From: Posidonia oceanica
Lineage: Eukaryota > Streptophyta > Magnoliopsida > Alismatales > Posidoniaceae
Length of the DNA stretch: 64,000 nt
Direction: 5' to 3'
NCBI GenBank assembly: GCA_037176725.1
Contig: JAZBRS010000050.1
Span: 14,402,001 to 14,466,000 of the forward strand
The notes under the pieces were generated by a model that saw only the letters and a list, made by a program, of their open reading frames with translations, did no database searches and had not been told where the DNA came from. Made by a program: the position numbers and the translations under genes. Positions 34,971 to 45,948 of this stretch are shown here, in pieces (within the stretch, counting starts at the first letter, position 1; each line of letters begins with the position of its first letter).

Positions 34971-36546
34971 TGTGGATGGATTTTGGGGGGTGTTGAAGAT
35001 GAAGATGCCGGTGCTTCTACGATGTCGACAGCTTTGTTGTGATCGCCACTCGCCTTTGGGTAGACAAGACACCTGGGGGGAGATTGTGAAGATGTGGGTC
35101 CTCGGACCACTAGATCGACGGCTGGGTGTCGTCTAGCGGCTTCCTCGTGTTATGTAAACAATTTCCTTTCCTTCAAAACAAATAAAAAGAGAAGATCTAG
35201 ATTAGTTCAAGTGTAGTAAATGTTAACAAAGAAGAACAGAGAATACTAGAAACAAATACATCTAATACTAACTGGGGGTTGTTCCCCGCATGCATATGCT
35301 ATGGGTCCTATTTTAAGGAATGCAATATGAGATAAAAGATTGGAAGATACTCCCTTCACCCTCGTGCTGTTTGCAGTGGAGTAGAAGTGGAGGCACGGTC
35401 GGAGCTCCGGCTAGGCTCGAGATCTCTGGAATTGTAGTTGGGGTTGTAGTGATCTCTGGGATCTTGGGTTTCTCTCTAGATAGAGGGTGGAGACTAGGGT
35501 TTCTGGTTTGGAAACTCTAGCTGTTTGAAGGTGGGAGCTCAAAACCCTGAACCCTGCAGAAGATCTCTTTCTAACCTGACTGAGGGGGCTCTCTCTCCAA
35601 GAATGACCAGGAAAACACTGGCCTAGGGAGTCTATTTATAGACTCTAGAGGTGTAGGGACGGTTGGAGTTCAGAAAATTCTAGAAAAGTGACAGTTAGTT
35701 TGAGTCGCCGGTTGTAGCGGCGCCTAAACCTAGCAACCGCTTGGTCAAAGAGTGGGAAGACCCGGGAACGAGGCCACGATAGTTAGTCGCCGATTTAGGT
35801 GGCGCCTAACAGTTGGGGTGATCGTGTGAAATAACCGTGGAAAAGAGGTTCGAAGGAGACCACGATTGTCAGCCGCCGCATGTAGTGGCGCCTAATGGTC
35901 AAGGATCGTGGGGAAGACTGAGGCAGTTCCGCAACCGTCTAGTCGCCTATTGAGATGGCGCCTAAAGGTTGAGGGGTTAGTGGGAATTGACTGTGGAAAA
36001 GCAACTGCTAGAGCGGTTATGACTTGTTAGTCGCCCCTTTGGATGACGTCTACAATAGTCGCCTGATGATGGGGTAGCTAGTTGGGTCACCTCCTCAATT
36101 GGCTACAATGTGGCTCGCCTGTTGGAAGGACGTCCTTCTTAGTTGCCTCCTTAAATGGCGCCTATGGTGGTTGCCTCCTCAGCTGGCAACTAATAAGCTC
36201 AGGTCATTTCCAGTCCTATTTTCCAAGTTTTGGCCAGAGAAACAAGATAGAAGGCCGGGAAACTACAGATAGTCTATGAAATCAAGAAGGCATCTCTGTT
36301 AACTCAAATCTGCCACGAATCTGAGTAGAAATAAAGGATATTTAGGGTACTTGGACTTGCCACGAGTCTGAGTGAGTTGGCTCTGCCACAGCTAACAACC
36401 TGAGTGAAGGTAGGATCAAGTGATGCTTGAAGAAATCAAGGAAGATCTAGAAAATGTGTTGTTAAGCCTTAGACATGTGATCTTTGGTGCCTCAGAAGTC
36501 CCTGTCCTCTATGAATTCTGGGAAATGCGAAAATGGGATATCTACA
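34971..36546 (-). mobile_element. Solo LTR of the B/C Tat family
   Basis: 1,576 bp flanked by GTATC at 34966-34970 and 36547-36551. On the minus strand it starts TGTAGATATCCCATTTTCGC and ends CATCCACA, the same termini as the LTRs of elements B and C. There is no internal sequence, so it is a solo LTR left by LTR-LTR recombination. It splits element A between RNase H and integrase, and A's frame resumes as [19 protein letters not shown] box (TATAAATA, minus strand) lies at 35633-35640. Confidence 0.93.
35695..36200. repeat. Array of eight stem-loops AGTCGCC...GGCGCCTAA in the solo LTR
   Basis: Eight imperfect inverted repeats spaced about 60-80 bases, each with a left arm like AGTCGCC, a 7-12 base loop and a right arm like GGCGCCTAA. 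Examples are near 35704, 35790, 35870, 35940, 36032 and 36146. The later ones are degenerate (GTTGCCTCC...GGCGCC or GGCAAC). Equivalent hairpins occur throughout the LTRs and leaders of B and C and in the LTR of D. Confidence 0.8.
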
Positions 36547-36551
36547 GTATC

Positions 36552-37490
36552 ACTCCCACAGACTGGTCCAAACAAGATAAGCATAAATTCATGTCCCAGG
36601 TAAAATTCTTGTACTGGGACGATCCATATATCTTTAAGTATTGTCCTGACCAAATTGTTAGGAGATGCATACTAGACCAAGAGACTAGAAGTGTGCTGTC
36701 TTTTTGTCATGATCAGGCCTATGGAGGTCATTTTGGGCCCAAGAAAACAGCTACCAAAGTGCTTCAATGTGGATTTTACTGGCCCACTTTGTTTAAAGAT
36801 GCATACGAATATTGTAAGAGTTGTAATAGGTGTCAACAGTTGGGTATCACAAGAAGGAATATGATGCCATTACAATCCATATTGGAAGTGGAGATTTTTG
36901 ATGTGTGGGGGATTGATTTTATGGGCCCATTTCCTAATTCTCATGGCTATTTATATATTCTAGTGGCGGTTGATTATGTGTCCAAATGGATAGAGGCTAT
37001 ACCATGTAAATCCAATGACAACAAGGTGGTCATTGAATTTCTTAAATCACATATTTTTTCTAGGTTTGGTATGCCACGAGCCATCATTAGTGATAGGGGC
37101 ACATATTTTTGTAACCGATCATTTGAAGTCTTGATGAAAAAGTATTATATCACCCACAAGCTTGCCACTCCATATCATCCTCAAACAAGTGGCCAAGTGG
37201 AGGTATCTAATAGGCAAATCAAGCAAATTTTGGAGAAAATTGTTAAGTCAAATAGAAAAGATTGGTCTGAGAAATTAAATGATGCATTATGGGTCCATCG
37301 GACCGCATTTAAGACCAATTTAGGAATGTCTCCATATCGGCTTGTATTTGGAAAAGCTTGCCACTTACCAGTAGAATTGGAACATTGAGCAATATCGGCC
37401 ATTAAACAATTGAATTTAGATTTAGCTACAGCTGGAGTCAAAAGGAAATGGCAACTGAATGAGTTAGAAGAGTTAAGAAATGAAGCATAT
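36552..37490 (+). pseudogene. Element A integrase, broken and truncated by element D
   Basis: Integrase joins element DNA to the chromosome. The zinc-binding part reads [20 protein letters not shown] followed by CKSCNRCQQ. The catalytic core has [21 protein letters not shown] and GQVEVSNRQ, which is the D, D and E triad with 35 residues between the last two. A TGA at 37386-37388 follows PVELEH; the family usually has Arg there, so CGA to TGA is likely. The frame continues to NELEELRNEAY, where element D begins at 37491. Confidence 0.88.
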
Positions 37491-39342
37491 TGTAGACACC
37501 CCATTTTGGCAGACTTTTCAGTTGGGGAATTTTCGGAGATTAGTTTGTTGTGGCACGGCAAAATCCATTTCAAAACCGATCCAAAAACCCAACTCAAAAT
37601 CATCCAATTCCATTTCCCAAACCTAACCCAATTCCTAACTCAAACCTGACCTAAGCCCAGCCCATTAGCAGCCCAGTTTACTGAGTTACACGTTGAGGCA
37701 CCGCATGCATAGGCGACTGGACTCGGTCGCAACTCTAAGTGGCGACTGAGTTTGGAGCCACATGTAGCGACGACTCAACTGTAAATCAGGCCACCGCCCA
37801 AACCTCACTGCCACGGTCGTTGCCGGTCATCGTCTTCTACCGCACCTGTCCCCTCCGCACTTACTCGCCCACTTCCGGCTACCTGCTAGCCACCAAGACC
37901 CACTTACTTCTTTGGCCGCACTTACTCACCTCGCCGCCCACTTGCCACATACATCTCCTTGCACCGCCTTTGCCGACCACCTGCCATCGACGACTTTGTC
38001 GTCCTCGCTTGCCCACACTTACTCCCCTTTCCTTTCCCCACTTACTTCTCTACCAAAGTCGGCCCTCTTCCCGCTCTCACGACCCTCATTGTGCCTTTTG
38101 TCCTCGTGTGCAGAGGCAACCATCGAACAAAACCTATCTCTTGCCGCCTAAACCCAACACCATTCATCACTCTCTCACGCACCGCATTTGCGAATTGAGA
38201 GCTCCAGAGCATTCCTCCACCTTCCTTGTGTGATCCCGTGCTTCCTCGAGTGATCCCAAGCCTTCCCAAGCCCGCTGTTGCCTTTGAACCCATCACCGAT
38301 CATCTTCTTGAATTTCTGTCTGCCAACTCTGGTGAGGCTTTGAGGTGAAACACCTCACCGCATTGCATGTTTGAGGGTCTGGGAACATTCCCGGACCTCC
38401 TCCCTTCGTAGCCATATTGGCCGCTTACCTTCTTGCGCCGCCGGCCATTGGTCGGTGGAAGCGGGAAAGAGACGCCTGTCTCTTTTCTCAGCCCATAAGC
38501 ACTTCCTCGCATCCCCCTCGGTCCCTCGAAGCTTCCTAGCCAGTTTGTCGGGTCGTTGGCCGCTCACACGGCCGGCCTCCGGCAAGCCACGACGGTGCAA
38601 AGAGGCGGAGGTGGGTGGAATGCCACAAGCCACCATTTCCCACACCGAAGGTGTGGCTGGGTTCGTGGGAACGTTGTCGACGTTCTCCGATCCTCCTCGG
38701 TCTTTTTCGCTTCATCTGGAGCGAGCAGTTTGCCGTTGAAGTCCGTTCATCGAACTGTCAGGTCTGGCACTGCTCCAAGTGGCGACTGACTTGCAACTTC
38801 AACTGTCGTTGGCCGATCTTTGGGTCGACACTGTGGGCGATCCAGGCCATCATTTTGCTTGATGTTTGTTCCTCTGTGATTGTGGATGCTTGCTCTTTAA
38901 TTCCGCATACTTAGTTACTTGCTTTGCATCATGTGTGGAGTGGGATTTGGCTCCAAAGTCCGCTGTTTGGTCTGCAAAGGTGACGCCGCTTCAAGCGGCG
39001 ACTAACCTGCAACTTTAGTAGACCACCGGCCGGACTTTGCACCGGTGTATCTTGTCACCCAGACCTCCATTTCATATGATTTTTGTTTCCTTGTAATCGT
39101 GGTTGATTGCTCTGCATGTTTGCATCATTAGTTTTCAATCTTGCATGGTTTTGGGTGCGAGATTTGGCCATGAAGTTTGGTCCAGGATTGCCAGTTGAGC
39201 CGCCGCTCACACCGGCGACTCGACTATGTCTTTTCAACAGTCCACCGGTCGGACTTTGGGCCACCATAGCTCGTGACCCATGTTGCCATTTTACAAAGTG
39301 ATTGCCTGGTTTTGATTGTGGATATGCCATCTGTAATCTTGC
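37491..39342 (+). mobile_element. Element D: Tat-like LTR, left part, interrupted by element B
   Basis: Begins TGTAGACACCCCATTTTGGC exactly where element A's integrase stops. This nearly matches the Ogre LTR start TGTTGACACCCCATTTTGAC, so an LTR start of a Tat-type element is likely. It contains GTCGCC/GGCGAC hairpins, for example GACGCCGCTTCAAGCGGCGA near 38981. Open frames across 37739-38900 overlap in several phases and show no domain. It is cut at 39343 by element B; the remainder and the right target copy (expected GCATA or CATAT) are outside the window. It may be a solo LTR or a full element. Confidence 0.65.
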
Positions 39343-40913
39343 TGTGGATGTGGATTATGGGGGTGTTTATGGATGAAGATAACAACGCTTCCACGACATC
39401 GTTAACTTTGTTGTGATCGCCACTTATAAATGGGCGGACAAGGTGCCTAGGGAGATGTAGATGATGTGGGTACTCAGTTCACTAGATTGACGGTAGGATG
39501 TCGTCCAGTGGCTTCCTCGTGTTACGTGAGCATTTTCCTTTTCCTTCAAAACAAATAAAAATAAGAGATCTAGATAAGTTTGTGTGTAGTAAATGATAAT
39601 AAGAAAAGACAGAGAATAATATGAACAAATGAATCTAATACTAACCGGGAGTTGTTCCCTGCATGCATATGCTATGGGTCCTATGTTAAGGAATGCAATA
39701 ATGAAATGAAAAAGATTGAAGGAAGATACTTCCTTCACCCTCGTGCTGTATGCAGTGGAGTAAGGAAGTGGAGGCATGGTTGGAGCTCCGGCTATGCTCG
39801 AGATCTCTGGGATCGAAGTTGGGACGTGGTGATCTCTGGGATCGATAATGGAGGCTAGGGTTTCTCTCTTAGAAGATAATTCTCTCTCTCTCTCTCTCTT
39901 TGGCCTCCTTAAACCCTAAAATTGGCCCCCCTCGTGCATTGACTCATGGAACCTTTTTATAGGTTCGTGGGACATAGGTGGCTCAAAGCTAGGAAAGTTC
40001 TAGAATCTTCTAGAAGAAAATTGATATTTAGGGTTAGTCGCCGCATAAGCAGGCGACTGGCACAAATATCTACCAAAAAGATAGAGGAAAATGCCGGGGA
40101 AACACCACGTGACCAGGTCAGCGGAGTCCACGTTAGCTAGTCGCCTAGCTGTAGCATTATTCCAGGCAACTAAAATATTTGTTTCTGATTTTTAGGAGAT
40201 TCTAAGGGATTGGATTCTGATTTTTAGGGATTTGATTAGCACATTAAAACGTGTTAAAAATCAAGATATTCGTTTTGAAGCCACCTAGGATTTTCTAGAT
40301 TGTTCTTTAATTATTTTATTTATGATATATGTGTTATACCATATATTAAATGCTAGAAAATCACATGAATATCAATAATTTACGGAAAAATGTTATAATA
40401 GCTTATAAATTCCCGTATGTTATATTAATGCTCAGGATATTAATATTTAGCTGGAGAGAGAGAAGTGGATGCTAGTCGCCTGTCATACAGGCGCCTACAC
40501 AGTTCAATCGCCCCTCTGAAAGGCGTTCGCTTGTTTTGCCACTCTGGGAGGCAACTAGCTAGTTTTTTTGCATTTTTGACCTTGTCTTTTAACTTAGATC
40601 CAGAAAAATACGATAAAAGCCTGGAAAACTTCAGAGGTCTCATGAAATCATAAAAACGTCTTCTTTAACTCAAATCTGCCACGGATTTGAGTGGGATAAA
40701 GAGTGCTCAAGGTACTCAAACTTGCCACTGGTTTGGGCGAGTCACCTCTGCTACAGCTAACGACCTTGAGCTAATCAAAATCAAGTATTGTTTTTAAGTA
40801 AGTCATAAAAACTCTAGAAAAATATGTTATTAAGCCTTAGTTATGTGACCTGGGTGCCTCAGAAGTTCCTATCCTCTATGAACTCTAGGAAATGTGAAAA
40901 TGGGATATCTACA
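39343..40913 (-). repeat. 3' LTR of element B
   Basis: 1,571 bp. On the minus strand it starts TGTAGATATCCCATTTTCAC at 40913, right after the polypurine tract, and ends CACATCCACA at 39343. A TATA box (CTATAAAAAGG on the minus strand) lies at about 39953-39963. Compared with the 5' LTR it has several-percent divergence by eye. One stem-loop arm is missing near 40142, where 15 bases between two GCC repeats are deleted. Confidence 0.88.
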
Positions 40914-40927
40914 GATGTCCCTCCTTG
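40914..40927 (-). other. Polypurine tract of element B
   Basis: The minus strand reads AAGGAGGGACATC and then the LTR start TGTAGATATCC. It has the same layout as the Ogre tract GGGAGGGGCATC. Confidence 0.7.
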
Positions 40928-41935
40928 GAGTTGATCTTGGAACAAGATCGGGTCCAAGGTAAGAACAAATGTCCCATTGAGCATTTCTTGAAAAAGGGAG
41001 CTCCGTCTCAAACAATCTGCCACTAGGGATGGAAAAAAGGATAATAAAAAGGAAGAAGGGGTGAACTGACTCGGTGTTGGGAGATTGCTGAATGGTCGAG
41101 TGGTTCGATTAATTGCCGTCATATTGAAGACTCAGGCATGGAGGGGTCAAGTCGGTGCTGTGTGTCGCAGCCGATGTCGAGACCTGTCAACCATGTAGAG
41201 ATATACTTCAATGGGGCAGAAGCTAAGGAGGAGATCGTGGAGCGTGACCCTTACACGATTGAAAAGGAGTGCTCTTGTGGCATCTTGTTTGAGATTTTAC
41301 TCGGATTGGAATTGATAGAAGGATTGGTAGGAACTAGGTTGGCTCTAAGAGAATCACATGTCCTAAGGGTTTCTAACACTCTTGAAGGTCATTTGGCTCC
41401 GTCCATGCTTCACTTCCAATGATATGAGAAAATGCATGGATGCATGATTCAAGCAAACAAATGCAAATGCAAGTCAACATACGATGTAATGAATGGTCTA
41501 TATGCTAGGTTAGGCCGGCGGGGTACGGTTGGTCCCAAACCATATGGACATATGCAAAATGAATGAATGCAATTTGTTGTGGTCAAGTGTTTTCCGTCCT
41601 TGAGTGTGACCGGTACTCTTAGGAAAAGACTGTCGTTCCACAGCTCGATTTGGCAAATAAAGGAGTTCTATGATTAAAGAACCGAGTGAGGGAGTGAACC
41701 CTTCCTTTGCCAAATCGGGGTTTGCCTTTTAGTCGAAGTGGGTGTGCCTTTGCATACTATATGAGCCCCTTAGGCGTGAGCTCATTCTTTATGCTGTAAG
41801 CTTTATACCTGCACACTTAACAAAAGATGTTAGTAATCACAGGTGAACCTTTCCCAGTTCCTAGGGAGATTGACTAAGTTATACTTGTATATGAGGTAAA
41901 GTAATCCCTTAATCAATACTACTTGAGAACTAGGT
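40928..41935 (-). other. Element B 3' UTR, LTR-proximal part
   Basis: No recognised coding content. A plus-strand frame of 94 codons at 41138 (antisense to B) shows no family I know. It might be a remnant of an antisense ORF at the position where element C carries its PMD gene, but I see no PMD motif. Confidence 0.35.
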
Positions 41936-42190
41936 GGAGGGAATTAGTCTTGGCCTCAGCAAGGAGATGGAAAATCGGAGCCTAATAGACGCCGATTGTG
42001 AGTCATTCATAGATGCTCTAAAGATTATTGTAGAAGTAATGTCTTTGTTGAGAAAACGCACCCAAGCCGTGTGATACGCTTGAGTAGGACGTTATCCCCA
42101 AATCTGAGGTGAAATGATTGTTGCATCACCAGCCAGACTAATTCCAATTTTCCTACTTACTAAGTTTTCACTTGTATGTAGGGTGGATGG
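41936..42190 (-). other. Conserved non-coding block of the B/C 3' UTR (copy in B)
   Basis: About 250 bases strongly resembling 60900-61150 of element C in the matching orientation. It includes the shared strings GTCCTACTCAAGCGT, ACGGCTTGGGTGCG and CTCAACAAAGACATTAC. Neither copy is an ORF. Conservation in two diverged elements suggests an RNA or packaging function, or a regulatory role for the antisense gene in C. Confidence 0.65.
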
Positions 42191-42199
42191 TGCTCTTCT

Positions 42200-42350
42200 T
42201 TAGTTGGTTTTCTTGGATTTTCTAATTTTTTGAATTTTTTTATTTTATGATTTTTTGGTATTTTTGATTTTCTAATTTTGTTTAAATTTTGGGATTTTCT
42301 GATTTTTTGGTATTTTGGGATTTTCTGATTTTTTTGGATTGATGAGTGCA
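42200..42350. repeat. AT-rich 3' UTR repeats in B (GATTTTCTGATTTTTTGGTA)
   Basis: Degenerate units of GATTTTCTGATTTTTTGG recur over about 150 bases. They correspond to the ATAACCCAAAAACC repeats of element C (60720-60870) on the other strand. Confidence 0.7.
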
Positions 42351-42639
42351 GTCACAACCATCTACTTACAGATTTTTGCAGTATTGCCTTATATTATCTA
42401 GGGTGAGAGAATTTTCCCTTCTAACATGCCTTGTTTTTTTGAGAACGTAGGACCTCATACTAGCCTTATTTTGATTGTTGTCTCCTTTATTTACTCAGTC
42501 CTTCAACTTCTAGGATTCCTTGCCCCTTGTCTGTGAGTGAGATAGGTGGAGGAGGTTTGAAGTACAGTAAGCTCTTGACTTTGGTTTAAGTGTGAGTTCC
42601 ACTCACCAGGTTTTGTGCCTTTTAATTTTCTAGGATTCT

Positions 42640-42830
42640 TTTCTTGGTTTTTATGGACAGCTTTCTTTACTACCTTCTTTTCACTCTTTGGACAGCTCTT
42701 TGCTGATCTCTTTTATTGTCTTTTGGACAGTCTTTTTTTTGTTTTTTCTCACTTGGACAGCTTCTTTGCTGCCTTCTTTCCTTTCTTGTTTGGACAGCTT
42801 CTTTGCTGCCATCTTTTCTAGGCGCTTTAT
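42640..42830 (-). repeat. Repeats of AGCAAAGAAGCTGTCCAA in the B 3' UTR
   Basis: On the minus strand five units containing AGCTGTCCAA or ACTGTCCAA, most preceded by CAGCAAAGA, recur about every 30-45 bases. The same motif recurs in C at about 60250-60350. The Phe-rich plus-strand ORF here is produced by the repeats. Confidence 0.7.
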
Positions 42831-43337
42831 TTTGGGGAACGACTCATTCCATTAGCCTCTGCTCTGAGCTTGCCTTTCTCTTACCTTCCTGTGCAAGTGT
42901 GTGTGTAGACAGGACAAGGTTGAGGTTACCCTAGTTGTTCAGTTCCTTTTCTGTTTAGGATGCAACTTTCTTTCCTTGGCTAGGACTTGGTCTTTCATTC
43001 CTTTTAGATTTTGACATGCTAATTAAGGGTGTATTGTATGTAACTCCCACGGATTTGAAGATGTCTTCAGGTTGTCACAACCGGTGGTTAGACCTTCCCT
43101 GGGTGTTATGGTCTCTGCTTAGGAACCTTAGGTAATATTTTGGTAATTCTGCTTAATGCTCTAAGCTGTTGGGTATAGTCCACACTCATCAATCATTTTT
43201 ATTATTTATTTTATTACTTATAATCTAACTTAACATTAGAGATAAATAAAGAACAAAATAAAGGAAACAAAAGTACAAAAAGAAAAGTGTCTTATTTACA
43301 AGTTTTTAATCGAATTAACCACTGCCCTCAGTCGGGT

Positions 43338-45948
43338 TCAGTGGAACTTTGCACCTCCCTTCCCAGATGAGGGGGCTACCTGAGGGGTGACTGTGGAAGT
43401 CTGCCCCTGGCGTGTAGTAGTCAGGTGCTGGTGGTGCATATTCTCGTCTTTCATTTGGTTGCACCTAGTCCTTGCCTTTAGAGGGTCAGAGTCGGACTCA
43501 TTCTGACCCGTTCCTTGTACGGTGCCCTCGGTGGCTTTGTCTTGGAGTGAGGCTATCAGATTTCCTCCTCCTTTGGAAGTACGACCACTGGTGTGCTCTG
43601 TATTAACCTCTCCTTCGTGAACACAGTGTTCATGACTGTCCCTAGTGTGTCCTCTTGTAGGATCAGGCGGTTTGGGAGGAGGATCAACTCTTGCTTGTGC
43701 TGCTGGGAGCGGTGAGTTGAGTATGTCGTACCAGTCTGAGTCAACATACTCATCATAAATGGGTGACTGGTTTTCTTCTATTAAGTCCTGGAGCATCTGA
43801 GAGTCCATTGCCTTCTCATCACACCAGTCCATGTCAGCGTACTCATCATAAGTGGGTGGCCAGTCTTCTTGGATCATGTCCCGAGAGTTTAGAGTAGGGG
43901 TTGAGGGTGCCTTAAGGTCAAGGTCCTCCTCGCTTGATGGGCTCCGCTCTGGATATGCTTGTATGCACAGGATGGTTGCAAACTCAGATCGAGCAGCTGA
44001 TAAGATCATCTCTGCATCCGTGTGAGCCACTTGATGGTTGAAAAAGGGCTCTTGATGTATCTGCATCACTTGCTGGTCCCCTTGAGTTGCTTTCAGTCTG
44101 GCTTTAAGCTCGGACCACATGATTTCACCTTTGTCATTAAGATTATGTATTTTATCTTTGATAGTGAAACAACTTTCAAGGGTATGCCCATTGTTCTGGT
44201 GGTAAGGGCAGTATTTGGACATATTAGCATTGGGAGGACTTGGACTTGGTTCTAGGAGATGCAGATCTCCACTTTCAACCAACATCCTGAATGTGTCAGG
44301 GATCGATTCAGGAAGCGGAGGATAGCTTTGCCTTTGAGGGCCCTTGTAGTTTCCTGGCGGAGGGACGTTGTGGTAGTTCCTCTGCCCCTACTGTCGCCCC
44401 TAGTATGCATTGTTCGTCCATCCTTGCTAGGCATGTACTGGGTAGTACGGTGGAGGTTGTTGTTGATGCTGTATTGGCTGCACTAACTGCCCTTGGTACT
44501 GTGCTGGTTTCCCTTGGGCCAGAAACGATTGTCCAGACTGATATTGGGGGTTTCTTTGCCCCTTCTGCCTCTGCTGAATTGAAACTTGGGCCATGTCACC
44601 AGTGACGCCTTCAAGTGTATAGCTAGAGGTCTTCTTCTTGCCCCTTCCTTCGGGTTCCAAGAATGGTAGCTCTTCTTTGTGACGGAGGACTCTAGCAGTA
44701 CGCTCGTACAGTTGAGGGTACGTTTGAAGGTCACTAATCAGCAGCCCTGTTCTGAGCACTCCTGTAGTGTTTCGCAAAATGACCTCAACTACTTGGCTCT
44801 CTGGGATGTAGCATTTGGACCTTGTAGCCATGTCTCTCCATCTGCTTGCAAAAGTAGCGAACTCCTCATCAGGTTTCATCCTTTCAGCGAGGAGGTCGCT
44901 AATTGTAGGCTCGTGCTGGATGCGATGACCATATTGGAGCAGAAATTTTTCCTGGACCATCTTGAAGCTACTGAGATAATGTGCTGTGAGCATGTTGAAC
45001 CATCCCAGTGCTTCTCCTTCCAAGCTCTTGAAGAAGAGATAGATAGTAAGCCCATTGTCATATTGATAGGGTAGAGCATCCATAGTGAATGTGGCTAGAT
45101 GGCCTCTTGGATCCTCTGTTCCATTTAATTTCCTCATCTTCGGCATTTTGAACTAGGTGGAAGAACAAAATGAGGAAATTTAGAAGTGTCAAACCCTATT
45201 GGTGCTTTATGTGTAACCCCTGCCTCTGTGAGTGCCTCAGAGATCATTCTCTTAATGTCTTATCCTGGCATGTCTTGTTGCCCCTGGTTTAGGTGCCCAT
45301 GATTTTGGTGGAACGGTGGCGATAGAGGGAAGTTTATGGTGGAGAGAAGGGTAGGGATTGATGTGGAGTGTAGTATGATTGTGTGTTAGTGGGAGGTTGT
45401 GGTGAGTGTGTTATTCCGGGATACTGTGGTTGGTATGATGTTCCGGGATATTGTGGTTGTTGGTAGGTTGTGTATGATGGCATGCTTTGATGCATGGAAG
45501 GATAGGTTGGCGTTGCGTGGTATTGTGTGAATGAGCCTTGGGTAGGGAAGTTTACCATGGGGTTTAGTGGCATGGTGTATGTGTGAGTGGGCGTGATTAG
45601 TGGGTTTTGGTGAGGGTTTAGGAAAGAAGGTTGGTGGACAGATGAGGTTTGTAGGCTCCTAAATGAGGGATGGTAGTGCCATGCTAGGAGTTGGTAGATC
45701 TCATTAGTCGCTTCCTCAGACAGATAGGAAGCGATCGATGTAGGCGGCACTACTGGAGAGGTTACTTTGGGAAGTGTGTGCGCAAACGAGGTACTCCATG
45801 TTTGGGAGTGGCTTACTCCTCTCTCTCCTTCAACTTCTTGTGCAAAGTTGGAAGTTTCTGGCTCTTGTGCCTGTGAAGTTGAAGCTCTGAAAAAGGACCC
45901 ATCTGGGCCTAGGCTTGATTGTGCCGTAGAGGTTGAGGCAGATGTCAT
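43338..45948 (-). pseudogene. gag: Element B gag, decayed, with a family-specific acidic C-terminus
   Basis: The first part (45948-45334) begins MTSASTSTAQSSLGPDGSFF and is Pro/Tyr/Gln-rich, matching C's gag start. The core (45146-44427) has KLNGTEDPRGHLATFTMDAL, GEALGWFNML and FASRWRDMATRSKCYIPES. The part from 44285 has the zinc-knuckle-like CPYHQNNGHTLESCF, then an acidic tail with the paired motifs PPTYDEYADMDW and SPIYDEYVDSDW. A frameshift lies near 45150 just before MPKMRK, and TAG codons lie near 44427 and in the following 25 codons. The tail after the knuckle is unlike C's and leads straight into the 3' UTR, with no protease. Confidence 0.85.

Larger units (their letters stand above)
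1841..37490 (+). mobile_element. Element A: Athila-like Ty3/Gypsy retrotransposon, old and interrupted
   Basis: Plus-strand element with 5' LTR, tRNA-Asp-type PBS, gag, protease (DLGA), RT (FMDD), RNase H and integrase in the Gypsy order. It lacks the second RNase H of Tat elements. The FMDD and DLGA motifs and the PBS suit the Athila lineage. Its coding sequence is split three times: by the Ogre element at 7878-34388, by a solo LTR at 34971-36546, and by element D from 37491, after which the rest is outside the window. At both internal joints the protein reads on across the insertion once the 5-bp duplication is discounted. Many stops and two clear RT frameshifts make it non-functional. Its own target duplication may be AGCAT (1836-1840), but the right copy is not visible. 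Confidence 0.9.

Noticed and set aside
37739..38900. Several overlapping ORFs of 77-164 codons in element D's LTR
   Set aside because: Overlap in multiple frames, lack any known motif, and lie within an LTR-like sequence with hairpins.
39340..40913. LTR of B read in plus orientation as the 5' LTR of an unknown element
   Set aside because: No PBS follows at 40914; instead a polypurine tract lies there on the minus strand, and gag is on the minus strand, so it is B's 3' LTR.
41138..41422. 94-codon plus-strand ORF in the B 3' UTR as an antisense gene
   Set aside because: No PMD or other family motif recognised, and no supporting copy in C at the corresponding site.
42615..42934. Phe-rich ORFs resembling a membrane protein
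   Set aside because: Arise from the AGCTGTCCAA repeats read on the opposite strand; the same is seen in element C.
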